This document shows, piece after piece, positions 1 through 4,498 of a stretch of DNA of 5,768 nucleotides; the first letter of the stretch is position 1, and each line of letters starts with the position of its first letter. The notes under the pieces are model-generated. The model searched no databases. It saw only the letters and a program-made list of their open reading frames with translations, and was not told where the DNA came from. The DNA comes from a bacterium (GTDB lineage Bacteria > Patescibacteriota > Microgenomatia > UBA8517), in NCBI GenBank assembly GCA_021824385.1, contig JAKAKU010000040.1:1-5768 (forward strand). The letters are read 5' to 3'. The translations under genes were made by a program, and so were the position numbers.

Positions 1-143
1 AAGATCGCTTTATCCCCTCAGGCGACCTCTGCCTTCTCTGTAAAAAGAAAAACGGCGAGATCAATACAAAGCCTTTGACCGATAAAGAGTTAGGCATACC
101 GGAGAAGTTTAGGGATGAGATACAAGTAAATGATCTATTCTAG
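1..143 (+). CDS. C-terminal end of an unidentified protein with a CxxC pair (partial)
   Basis: An open frame enters from the left edge (first complete codon at base 3) and ends at TAG 141-143, giving 46 visible residues. It begins DRFIPSGDLCLLCKKKNG and ends FRDEIQVNDLF. The CLLC pair followed by a lysine-rich stretch and a glycine looks like half of a zinc ribbon or knuckle, but the partner ligands would lie upstream or are absent. The other two + frames hit stops early (TGA at 76, TAA at 41), so this is the coding frame. The next gene starts only two bases after the stop, which suggests the same operon. I do not recognise the family. Confidence 0.7.
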   Translation, partial: DRFIPSGDLCLLCKKKNGEINTKPLTDKELGIPEKFRDEIQVNDLF

Positions 144-145
144 AT

Positions 146-445
146 ATGAAACAAACTAAGACCCATAAACAAATCATCCTCGATTATCTTCAGTCGCTAT
201 GGATGTTGAACCCCGATAACCCGTTCATTGAAGGCTTTAAGCTTCAGGGCAAAGAATTAAACGGATTCTGGTCCAGCGCGAAGGCGGATACAAGGCTCAG
301 AGAATTGTATAAGGAAGGAAAGGTACTGAGGACTTACCGGGACGGCTATGCGTGTTATGCCTATATCCCATCCGATTACGAAGTTCAAATCGTCCAGGAA
401 AGAGAAAAAGTCGCACAGCAGAGAATGGTTAAAGCGTTATTCTAG
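146..445 (+). CDS. Small winged-helix-like phage protein (hypothetical)
   Basis: This 99-aa protein starts at ATG 146, two bases after the previous stop (TAG-AT-ATG), with no Shine-Dalgarno. Residues 6-20 (THKQIILDYLQSLWM) look like a first helix. A short insertion and a basic helix around SSAKADTRLRELYKEGKV follow, and then a strand pair with VLRTYRDGYACYAY. That order (helix, helix, recognition-like helix ending in EGKV, then a wing with a Gly turn) is typical of small winged helix-turn-helix domains, in which the residues after 'L..L...G.v.R' form the beta wing. It could therefore be a DNA-binding protein or a fold relative with a structural role. The C-terminal 20 residues are charged and probably helical. 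No exact family is recognised; the fold is inferred from pattern only. Confidence 0.8.
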   Translation: MKQTKTHKQIILDYLQSLWMLNPDNPFIEGFKLQGKELNGFWSSAKADTRLRELYKEGKVLRTYRDGYACYAYIPSDYEVQIVQEREKVAQQRMVKALF

Positions 446-446
446 T

Positions 447-1028
447 ATGACTAAAGAAGATATCTTAAAAAAATTTGAAGGTTTCACCGATGGCGTACGT
501 GTTCTTATTCTTGTACAACGGAATAAAGAAGGAGGAAATAATCGCCGCGATAAAGGATCAATAAAGCGAAAGGTGTCAAAAAATAAAGAAGAATTTGCTG
601 AAATACTCTCTGAATTCCTTGAGATTAAAAATAGCTCTGATATTCCGCTACGTATTTATTCTTCAGTGAATCCTCGCAATATCGAGAAAGCAATCCGGCT
701 TTTCAAATTTGAACAGCTCGAAGCTGATTTCTATGATATTGAAAATAAGCACAATTTTTATTACGACATAAGAAACAGATGGGTTGGTGTTGTTGCTAGT
801 CCTAAAGCAAAATCAGGTACTTTATTTCTTATTGATATTGACCACACCGTGAATAGAGCGAATGTTGATTCAGTAAAAGAAGCTCTTGAAACACGGGGAA
901 TTAAAATTGTTCTCGATTATAAGACAAAGAATGGCAACCATATTATCACCGAACCATTCAATCCTCAGCTTGTCGAAAGCCTAAAACTTGAAATTAAAAC
1001 TGATGGGATGCTTTTATTAGATTTCTAA
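447..1028 (+). CDS. Conserved phage protein with primase (AEP)-like motifs
   Basis: This is a 193-aa protein. The start at ATG 447 is preferred over the in-frame ATG at 348 because it lies one base after the stop of the upstream gene, while the longer form would overlap that gene by about 100 bases. The N-terminal 60 residues are very basic and helical. Residues 68-120 contain the phrase RIYSSVNPRNIEKAIRLF, which I associate with a family of uncharacterised phage proteins. The C-terminal third holds three spaced motifs: LFLIDID (D130, D132), KNGNHIIT (H165) and MLLLDF (D192). These match, in order and type, the hhhDhD, sxH and hD motifs of the archaeo-eukaryotic primase superfamily, where the acidic residues bind metal and the His contacts the nucleotide. 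The protein ends just after the third motif, so it would be a minimal or degenerate version. The primase link is inference; it could instead be an unrelated fold with chance motifs. Base composition is more AT-rich than its neighbours. Confidence 0.85.
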   Translation: MTKEDILKKFEGFTDGVRVLILVQRNKEGGNNRRDKGSIKRKVSKNKEEFAEILSEFLEIKNSSDIPLRIYSSVNPRNIEKAIRLFKFEQLEADFYDIENKHNFYYDIRNRWVGVVASPKAKSGTLFLIDIDHTVNRANVDSVKEALETRGIKIVLDYKTKNGNHIITEPFNPQLVESLKLEIKTDGMLLLDF

Positions 1029-1030
1029 AT

Positions 1031-1195
1031 ATGTTCAACAAAGAATCTTACCGAGAGCAAAAGATAGCCCAATACCGAAAAGACAAAGCTGATCGTGATG
1101 CTATGCGGCCGAAGTTAGAAGAAATAAAAAGACGGCAGGAGGCGAACTGCCCTTGTAAAGGAAAAGGATGCTCAAGCCCGGTTCACTGGCCGTAA
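1031..1195 (+). CDS. Cys-rich microprotein, hypothetical
   Basis: This 54-aa ORF starts at ATG 1031, two bases after the preceding TAA (TAA-AT-ATG, the junction seen at other genes here), and ends at TAA 1193-1195. The first 38 residues are highly charged and predicted helical (ESYREQKIAQYRKDKADRD...LEEIKRRQE). The last 16 read NCPCKGKGCSSPVHWP, where C40, C42, C47 and H52 form a compact CxCx4Cx4H cluster that could bind one zinc ion. The helix-plus-knuckle arrangement suggests nucleic-acid or protein binding. It is the last gene before the long non-coding region and the operon may end here, although no convincing terminator hairpin with a T-tract follows. The family is not recognised. Confidence 0.65.
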   Translation: MFNKESYREQKIAQYRKDKADRDAMRPKLEEIKRRQEANCPCKGKGCSSPVHWP

Positions 1196-1218
1196 AAACT
1201 TATCCCCTTTTAACACAT

Positions 1219-1247
1219 TTGGACATTTCAGCAGTTTAGAGTATAGT
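1219..1247 (+). promoter_or_regulatory. Putative sigma-70-type promoter P1 (upstream of tandem pair)
   Basis: TTGGAC (1219-1224), a 17-base gap and TATAGT (1242-1247) form a reasonable -35/-10 pair; TGGACA with a 16-base gap is the alternative reading. The start would be near 1254. The -35 overlaps GACATTTCA (1222-1230), the same nine bases that overlap the -35 of the second promoter 90 bases downstream. Both also share GTATA(G/C)TTA around the -10, so they look like related copies. It lies after the last gene of the left block and reads into the long leader. Confidence 0.5.
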
Positions 1248-1309
1248 TATAGTAGTGAAATAGATAGAGTGCAAGCGTATCAATCATATTTTATCGCTTT
1301 TGACACTAC

Positions 1310-1338
1310 TTGACATTTCACGCCGATGGGAGTATACT
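1310..1338 (+). promoter_or_regulatory. Strong consensus sigma-70 promoter P2
   Basis: TTGACA (1310-1315), a 17-base spacer and TATACT (1333-1338) make a near-perfect sigma-70 promoter, with transcription expected to start near 1345. A second TTGACA lies at 1300-1305, so the bases around the -35 read TTGACACTACTTGACA. GACATTTCA (1312-1320) overlaps the -35, as in P1, and would be a natural operator for a repressor or activator. A weak dyad, AAGCG (1273-1277) and CGCTT (1295-1299), lies just upstream. The promoter should drive the whole rightward gene block from 1618 through a leader of about 270 nt. Confidence 0.8.
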
Positions 1339-1343
1339 TAGTG

Positions 1344-1599
1344 GGTAAGGATGAGTTGAGCCATTTAATCTAATTATACGGCTCGTAACCATTCTTTACC
1401 GATTAGTTGTTCGTTCATAATTCAAAAAGTCCCGAAGCTCGTCTTCGTAAAGCGTTTATCGGCAGCGTATAAATAACCGAATTAAAATTAACTTAGAATC
1501 TCTTTACTGGGGCTGTACGAGTAATCATCAAATAAAAACGGAGTTCTGTCTAAGTTTCTCCGCCCACCGATGATGAAATGTCGGCTCTGGTAAAGAGAT
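1344..1599 (+). ncRNA. Candidate structured leader RNA or small ncRNA
   Basis: The 422 bases from 1196 to 1617 hold no credible gene, and from the predicted P2 start onward they can fold extensively. (a) The 5' hairpin has GGTAAGGATG (1344-1353) pairing with 1390-1400 with one bulge, then GAGCC (1358-1362) with GGCTC (1380-1384), then TAAT with ATTA (1366-1369, 1373-1376). (b) A small hairpin has CGAAG (1433-1437) and CTTCG (1443-1447) with loop CTCGT. (c) The rod has ATCTCTTTAC (1498-1507) pairing perfectly with GTAAAGAGAT (1590-1599) and extended by mixed Watson-Crick and G-U pairs to 1513/1584. Nested inside it are ATCATC (1524-1529) with GATGAT (1569-1574) and CGGAG (1539-1543) with CTCCG (1558-1562). 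The gene at 1618 begins 19 bases after the rod. No T-tract follows, so it is not a simple terminator. It matches no riboswitch, tRNA or tmRNA pattern I recognise. Alternatives are a cis-acting leader, a stable ncRNA or replication-origin DNA structure. Confidence 0.5.
1574..1582 (-). repeat. Third, inverted copy of the promoter motif GACATTTCA
   Basis: TGAAATGTC on the + strand is the exact reverse complement of GACATTTCA, which overlaps the -35 of both promoters at 1222-1230 and 1312-1320. All three copies fall within about 360 bases, and I found no further copy when reading the genes. This copy has no -10 at a suitable distance on the minus strand, so it looks like a binding site rather than a promoter. 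It lies inside the leader rod, partly in the loop side of the GATGAT helix, so it could act at DNA or RNA level. Confidence 0.45.
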
Positions 1600-1617
1600 A
1601 AAAATACATTAAAAAAT

Positions 1618-1725
1618 ATGAAATTAAAACAAAATACAAAAGAATTGATTGATGCAATCGCCGGAACTATTTTCCTTGTAATGGCTGTCTATACATTCGC
1701 GATGCTGTTCTATGTAATCGGATAA
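1618..1725 (+). CDS. Single-pass membrane microprotein, hypothetical
   Basis: This 35-aa ORF runs from ATG 1618 to TAA 1723-1725. The first 12 residues are polar and basic (MKLKQNTKELID) and residues 13-34 form one hydrophobic stretch, AIAGTIFLVMAVYTFAMLFY followed by VI. By the positive-inside rule the N-terminus should stay in the cytoplasm. It is the first ORF after the structured leader, and its start context AAAAAATATG matches that of neighbouring genes. Small membrane proteins of this sort in phage early regions can act in host takeover or superinfection exclusion, but nothing in the sequence shows which. The family is not recognised. Confidence 0.6.
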   Translation: MKLKQNTKELIDAIAGTIFLVMAVYTFAMLFYVIG

Positions 1726-1737
1726 ATAATTAAAAAA

Positions 1738-1753
1738 AGCATTGAAAAATGCT
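1738..1753. repeat. Short hairpin, AGCATT-GAAA-AATGCT
   Basis: A perfect six-base inverted repeat with a GAAA tetraloop sits in the gap between the two small membrane-protein genes. It is preceded by an A7 tract (1732-1738, sharing one base with the stem), so on the minus strand it would read as a weak stem followed by seven Ts, the shape of a rho-independent terminator. No minus-strand gene is evident upstream of it in that direction. On the + strand it might instead stabilise the mRNA. Confidence 0.35.
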
Positions 1754-1778
1754 GGATATAAAGTAGTAAAGAACTAAT

Positions 1779-2009
1779 ATGGAAAAAAAAATTGTTAAAG
1801 ATATTGAAATTTTGAAATTGACAGTTGAAGAATTGTTGAAAACAGTTAATACACAAGGTGAGTTAAACAAAGAAAATATAGAATTTCATAGATTAATAAT
1901 TGAAACACTATCTGAAAAAAATATGAAAACATTACTTCTTGAGTTCCTGACCGCAGTAAGTATCTTCGCCTTCGGATGGCTGATGCTCGTAGTATTAACT
2001 GTTCACTAA
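1779..2009 (+). CDS. Coiled-coil plus C-terminal membrane helix protein, hypothetical
   Basis: This 76-aa protein starts at ATG 1779, preceded by ACTAAT with no Shine-Dalgarno. Residues 1-50 are charged and helical with regularly spaced Ile/Leu (VKDIEILKLTVEELLKTVN, then ENIEFHRLIIETLSEK), consistent with a coiled coil. Residues 52-74 are a single hydrophobic helix (LLLEFLTAVSIFAFGWLMLV onward), ending two residues before the C-terminus. This is a tail-anchored layout, with the coiled coil in the cytoplasm. It follows another one-helix membrane protein and precedes the yopX-like gene by two bases. The function is unknown; the shape resembles small phage membrane proteins, but I see no diagnostic motif. 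Confidence 0.75.
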   Translation: MEKKIVKDIEILKLTVEELLKTVNTQGELNKENIEFHRLIIETLSEKNMKTLLLEFLTAVSIFAFGWLMLVVLTVH

Positions 2010-2011
2010 AT

Positions 2012-2344
2012 ATGCGACAAATCAAATTCAGAGCGTTGGATAAGAAAAACAATGTTATGAATAATGGCGGATTCCTAGTAAATGCGATTACTGGAATGGC
2101 TACGAACGATGTGGGGATGATTCCTGAGTTTGTACTTATGCAGTTCACCGGCCTCCATGACAAAAACGGAAAGGAAATTTATGAGGGTGATATTCTCCAC
2201 GAAAAGAAAGAAAAAACAGCTCCTATGGCTAATAACGGAATTGATAGAGAAATAATAGTTGAAGACATCAGACATCTCGAATTTAATGAGGTTCATTGTG
2301 AGGTCATCGGAAACATCTATGAAAATCCTGAACTATTAAAATAA
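2012..2344 (+). CDS. YopX-family phage protein
   Basis: This 110-aa protein has the features of the YopX family (named after the Bacillus phage SPbeta protein), a common early or accessory phage protein of unknown biochemical role. The N-terminus MRQIKFRALDKKNN is the usual opening. Residues 44-60 give the family signature QFTGLHDKNGKEIYEGD, followed by IL and a variable linker, and the C-terminus EVIGNIYENPELL is also typical. The length fits the family. I chose ATG 2012 because the family starts with this Met and it lies two bases after the upstream stop (TAA-AT-ATG); an in-frame ATG at 1976 would add 12 residues inside the previous gene. YopX proteins form oligomers with beta-rich subunits, but no function is established. 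Confidence 0.93.
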   Translation: MRQIKFRALDKKNNVMNNGGFLVNAITGMATNDVGMIPEFVLMQFTGLHDKNGKEIYEGDILHEKKEKTAPMANNGIDREIIVEDIRHLEFNEVHCEVIGNIYENPELLK

Positions 2345-2350
2345 TTAAAT

Positions 2351-2560
2351 ATGGATAAGAATCAAAAATTCATTGACTGGGTTTGTGGAAATACAGACAA
2401 GTTTCCATTTATGAAAAACCTTCCACAAGTTCATTATCCAATAGGATATGTTCCTCCGCTAGAAAGTCCTAAAAATAAAAATAGTAATAATAACCAAAAA
2501 TATGGAAAAATCATACAGATTAAAAATAGAAGTCGATTTTGGAAAGCATTGGACTATTAA
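2351..2560 (+). CDS. Short hypothetical protein, 3' end possibly frameshifted
   Basis: This 69-aa ORF starts at ATG 2351, six bases after the yopX-like gene, in TTAAATATG context. Residues 1-38 have normal composition (QKFIDWVCGNTDKFPFMKNL then VHYPIGYVPPLESP). After that the protein becomes low-complexity (KNKNSNNNQK) and ends in basic, unconvincing sequence. The last 59 bases overlap the next gene. In the phase one base earlier, TAG TAA TAA TAA occupies 2482-2493 just before that gene's start, which suggests the original gene stopped there and a one-base change in the A-rich run 2471-2481 let it read through. The N-terminal part may therefore be the functional protein. No family is recognised. 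Confidence 0.6.
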   Translation: MDKNQKFIDWVCGNTDKFPFMKNLPQVHYPIGYVPPLESPKNKNSNNNQKYGKIIQIKNRSRFWKALDY

Positions 2561-2660
2561 ACAGGAAGTAAATGTTAGTGCAGAAGATTTCGAATTAGCA
2601 GAAGATGCCCTTACTACAATAAAAAATACACTAAAAAGATGGGAAAAAAATCAAGAATAA
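2502..2660 (+). CDS. Small hypothetical protein, 52 aa
   Basis: ATG 2502 in the context AAAAATATGG opens a 52-aa frame that ends at TAA 2658-2660. The sequence MEKSYRLKIEVDFGKHW starts a beta-strand-like half with alternating hydrophobics, and the second half (SAEDFELAEDALTTIKNTLK) is an acidic amphipathic helix. This looks like a small folded beta-beta-alpha protein rather than noise. The frame overlaps the 3' end of the preceding ORF by 59 bases and lies five bases before ATG 2666, the spacing expected in this operon. The start context and spacing support it as a real gene. Its function is unknown. Confidence 0.6.
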   Translation: MEKSYRLKIEVDFGKHWTIKQEVNVSAEDFELAEDALTTIKNTLKRWEKNQE

Positions 2661-2665
2661 AAACC

Positions 2666-2884
2666 ATGAAAAACAAATTTGAAGAGTTTTTGCAGGACGC
2701 TTTCTTGAAACAGCACCCCGAAACATTAGACGATGCTTTCCCGGACGCTTTCAATAACTGGCTGAACGATATCGGAGGCAGCGGAGTAATGTCCTACTAC
2801 ATCGTATTCAAGCAGTTAGAGGATGATGCGTATGAAATGGATGAGGAGTTTGCCCAGCGATCGTTGCAGGAATTAAATCATTAA
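2666..2884 (+). CDS. Small acidic phage protein, hypothetical
   Basis: This is a 72-aa protein. I chose ATG 2666 rather than the in-frame ATG 2639 because 2639 lies inside the preceding 52-aa gene, and because MKNKFEEFLQDAF is the natural opening of this type of protein. The opening helix FEEFLQDAFLKQHP, then DDAFPDAFNNWLNDI, recalls small phage proteins of the pattern 'FL...H.......DD.pD.F..WL'. The rest is acidic and helical (VFKQLEDDAYEMDEEFAQRS). The net negative charge suggests a protein-protein or DNA-mimic-like role, but no function is known. It is followed four bases later by the next gene. Confidence 0.75.
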   Translation: MKNKFEEFLQDAFLKQHPETLDDAFPDAFNNWLNDIGGSGVMSYYIVFKQLEDDAYEMDEEFAQRSLQELNH

Positions 2885-2888
2885 AGAT

Positions 2889-3347
2889 ATGAAAAAAAAA
2901 CAATTAGTAGAAGTAGCCCGCTCATTCTCTTATAAGTTGAATGTCGGAAACTACGAGTCAAGAGATTTCTTCTGTTCACAAAAGGCCGAAGTTCCGATTG
3001 ATGAGGCTGATAAGGCAAGCGAAGCATTATATCAGTTCTGCAAGGATCAAGTCCTGAAGTCGGTCAATTCATTCAAGGAAGAAATGAATAAGCCTAAGTT
3101 CACAAAAGTTCGGCCGCCTACCGTAGAGGAATGGGAGAATATGACTCATGAAGAACAGGAAAAACTGCAAGCCATTAAGCGTGAGAACAACAGAGCAAAG
3201 TATTACGAGGATAAAAAGCTCGGCAAGATCAAGCGTTATCCGTGCCAAGTATGCAATATGGACCATCCGATAACTATGAAGCGTTGCCCTGAAGAAGACA
3301 GCGTGGTCGGTAACGGAGCGGAACGAGGAAGTAAGTTTGAAGGATAA
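2889..3347 (+). CDS. Conserved phage protein with C-terminal zinc-knuckle pattern
   Basis: This 152-aa protein starts at ATG 2889 (TAA-AGAT-ATG). Residues 9-50 (VARSFSYKLNVGNYESRDFF, then CSQKAEVPIDEADKASEALY) look like a beta-rich domain followed by a helix. I associate this kind of opening with uncharacterised phage proteins encoded near recombination genes. A charged helix runs from about 76 to 115. Residues 119-133 give C119xxC122, H126 and C133 (YPCQVCNMDHPITMKRC), a plausible single zinc site. The tail after 138 is Gly/Ser-rich and probably flexible. Its position, just ahead of the NinB-like and NinG genes, suggests a DNA-binding accessory role in recombination or replication; this is inference from context. 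I do not recognise a named family. Confidence 0.8.
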   Translation: MKKKQLVEVARSFSYKLNVGNYESRDFFCSQKAEVPIDEADKASEALYQFCKDQVLKSVNSFKEEMNKPKFTKVRPPTVEEWENMTHEEQEKLQAIKRENNRAKYYEDKKLGKIKRYPCQVCNMDHPITMKRCPEEDSVVGNGAERGSKFEG

Positions 3348-3362
3348 TTAAAATAAACTACT

Positions 3363-3620
3363 ATGGAAAAGAAATGCCAAATTGATGGGAATGTTATGAA
3401 ATTAGTTCCTGCAGGTGTTAGTAAGCGTACCGGGAAGCCTTATAAAGCGTTTTATTCGTGCAAGGACGGTCATACTGCAACTGCTGCGGTCGCACCCTCA
3501 AATACGCCAGTATCGCCCGTTAAAACGCAAAATAACGACAATACAGATGTTCTGGCGGCGTTAAAGCGTATCGAAAAGAAGCTAGATGATGTTTTGGATG
3601 TTCCTAGCAATCCATTCTAA
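3363..3620 (+). CDS. Degenerate zinc-ribbon-like protein with C-terminal coiled coil
   Basis: This 85-aa protein starts at ATG 3363. The N-terminal segment C5QIDGNVMKLVPAGVSKRTGKPYKAFYSC33KDGH37 resembles small zinc ribbons of phage and topoisomerase type, in which the middle reads 'PAGVSKKTGKPY.AFY.C'. The usual four cysteines are reduced to C5, C33 and H37, with D8 where a second Cys is expected, so metal binding may be weak or altered. Residues 41-62 are an Ala/Pro/Thr linker, and residues 63-78 (VLAALKRIEKKLDDVL) form an amphipathic helix that could oligomerise. The last two bases before the stop and the next start share TAATG, a one-base overlap indicating translational coupling to the NinB-like gene. 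A role in single-stranded DNA handling is possible but not shown. Confidence 0.75.
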   Translation: MEKKCQIDGNVMKLVPAGVSKRTGKPYKAFYSCKDGHTATAAVAPSNTPVSPVKTQNNDNTDVLAALKRIEKKLDDVLDVPSNPF

Positions 3621-4051
3621 TGAAAGTTCAATTCCAAGCAAAACTTAAAAACGGCAAGCTAGAGTTTGCTGACCAGGAGGCATATCAGACCTGGCTGGAT
3701 CAGTGGGGCGAAGGACAAGCCGTTATGGTATCTATCTCCAAGGAGAGCGATAAGAGGACGGCCTCGCAGAACAATTCCTTGCATCTCTATTTCAGCCTTG
3801 TATCTGAAGCGTTGAATGAGTCCGGGCTGACCATTGAAAAGGTTATAGATAACTTCACAATGGAACACGAGTGGTCGCCGGCACTGGTCAAGGAATTGCT
3901 TTGGAGAGAAGCGCAGCGGTTCGCTACAAAGAAAGAAAGTACAACGCAGTTAAACAAACTTCAGGAGATAGACAAGACATTCGAGATCGTAAATCGTTTT
4001 CTTGCTAAGCTGGGTATTCATGTTCCGTTTCCTTCAATTAACAATCAATAA
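3620..4051 (+). CDS. NinB-like phage recombination protein
   Basis: This 143-aa protein is about the length of lambda NinB (Orf), a mediator that supports single-stranded DNA recombination in place of the host RecFOR proteins. The N-terminal part has a strand pattern (VQFQAKLKNGKLEFADQEAY) and a central strand VMVSISKESDKRTASQNNSLH. The R-T/S-x-x-QN-x-x-LH/LW core there is the element shared with NinB. The C-terminal half, WSPALVKELLWREAQRFATK with KESTTQL and GIHVPFPS, fits a group of NinB-related phage proteins but differs from lambda NinB itself, so the assignment is to the wider group only. The start overlaps the preceding stop by one base (TAATG). NinG lies two genes downstream, the order seen in lambdoid nin regions. 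Confidence 0.75.
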   Translation: MKVQFQAKLKNGKLEFADQEAYQTWLDQWGEGQAVMVSISKESDKRTASQNNSLHLYFSLVSEALNESGLTIEKVIDNFTMEHEWSPALVKELLWREAQRFATKKESTTQLNKLQEIDKTFEIVNRFLAKLGIHVPFPSINNQ

Positions 4052-4053
4052 TT

Positions 4054-4335
4054 ATGAAAGGAATAGGCAAATGGATGAATAAAAAGACTGATTCTATTAT
4101 TAAATGCGATGTATGTGCTCATCTATTGATGAAAGAAGATATAAAAGTTGTAGAATTTAGTGGAACAGATAAAGTCACTAATTTTCCATTATATGCTCAT
4201 TTCTGTCCTGAGCATGCTCCAAAATATGACTATGTATTAAATAATAGGTACTACAAAACAATTCCTCAGCACGATATAGAAGTCGATAAGAATGGTAAAC
4301 CGATCAAAAAGCATGACAAAACGACAACCTTATAA
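4054..4335 (+). CDS. Zinc-ribbon protein (CxxC...CxxH), hypothetical
   Basis: This 93-aa protein starts at ATG 4054, two bases after the NinB-like gene. C18DVC21 and C51PEH54 form two ligand pairs separated by 29 residues with strand-like sequence between them, an arrangement typical of a zinc ribbon. The C-terminal 35 residues are Lys/Asp-rich and probably disordered (DIEVDKNGKPIKKHDKTT). The gene is more AT-rich than the flanking ninB-like and ninG genes, and its last 23 bases overlap the following gene. It may be a late addition to the recombination block. The function is unknown; nucleic-acid binding is possible from the ribbon alone. Confidence 0.75.
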   Translation: MKGIGKWMNKKTDSIIKCDVCAHLLMKEDIKVVEFSGTDKVTNFPLYAHFCPEHAPKYDYVLNNRYYKTIPQHDIEVDKNGKPIKKHDKTTTL

Positions 4336-4498
4336 AAAGAACCGCAATGATTTTGTGTGCAACCTTTCCTTCAATGGAATGTCGCCTCTCAAAATCCAGG
4401 AAGCGGTCATAAAAGAGTTCAAGACAGATATCACGGTCGACGCTATTTATCAAATCCTTCATCGTCATCGGGCGAAGTGGATAGCTGAAAATGCGTAG
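4313..4498 (+). CDS. Small helix-turn-helix-like protein, hypothetical
   Basis: This is a 61-aa protein from ATG 4313; an in-frame ATG at 4292 would extend it seven residues deeper into the previous gene, and MTKRQPYKK is the more natural opening. Residues 10-20 are basic and polar. MSPLKIQEAVIKEFKTDIT forms a first helix and turn, and VDAIYQILHRHRAKWIAE is a probable recognition helix with several basic residues. The pattern resembles the 'sp..I...l...fg...s..tVy..l.rhr' type of small DNA-binding domain. The gene overlaps its upstream neighbour by 23 bases and ninG by 8, so the three are probably translated together. It may regulate the operon or act with NinG at DNA; neither is shown. Confidence 0.65.
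   Translation: MTKRQPYKKNRNDFVCNLSFNGMSPLKIQEAVIKEFKTDITVDAIYQILHRHRAKWIAENA

Noticed and set aside
348..446. Upstream ATG extending the primase-like protein by 33 residues
   Set aside because: It would overlap the preceding gene by about 100 bases, whereas ATG 447 follows that gene's stop by one base.
1326..1373. 15-residue frame over the P2 promoter
   Set aside because: It overlaps the -10 element and precedes the predicted transcript start, so it cannot be translated from P2.
1344..1400. tRNA or intrinsic terminator at the 5' hairpin
   Set aside because: There is no cloverleaf, T-loop or CCA-type end, and no T-tract follows the stem.
1846..2163. Minus-strand 105-aa frame
   Set aside because: It runs antisense across the membrane-protein gene and the well-supported YopX-like gene, has no clear start site, and its product resembles no protein type.
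2639..2665. Upstream ATG for the 72-aa acidic protein
   Set aside because: It lies inside the 52-aa gene ending at 2660; ATG 2666 has the spacing normal for this operon.
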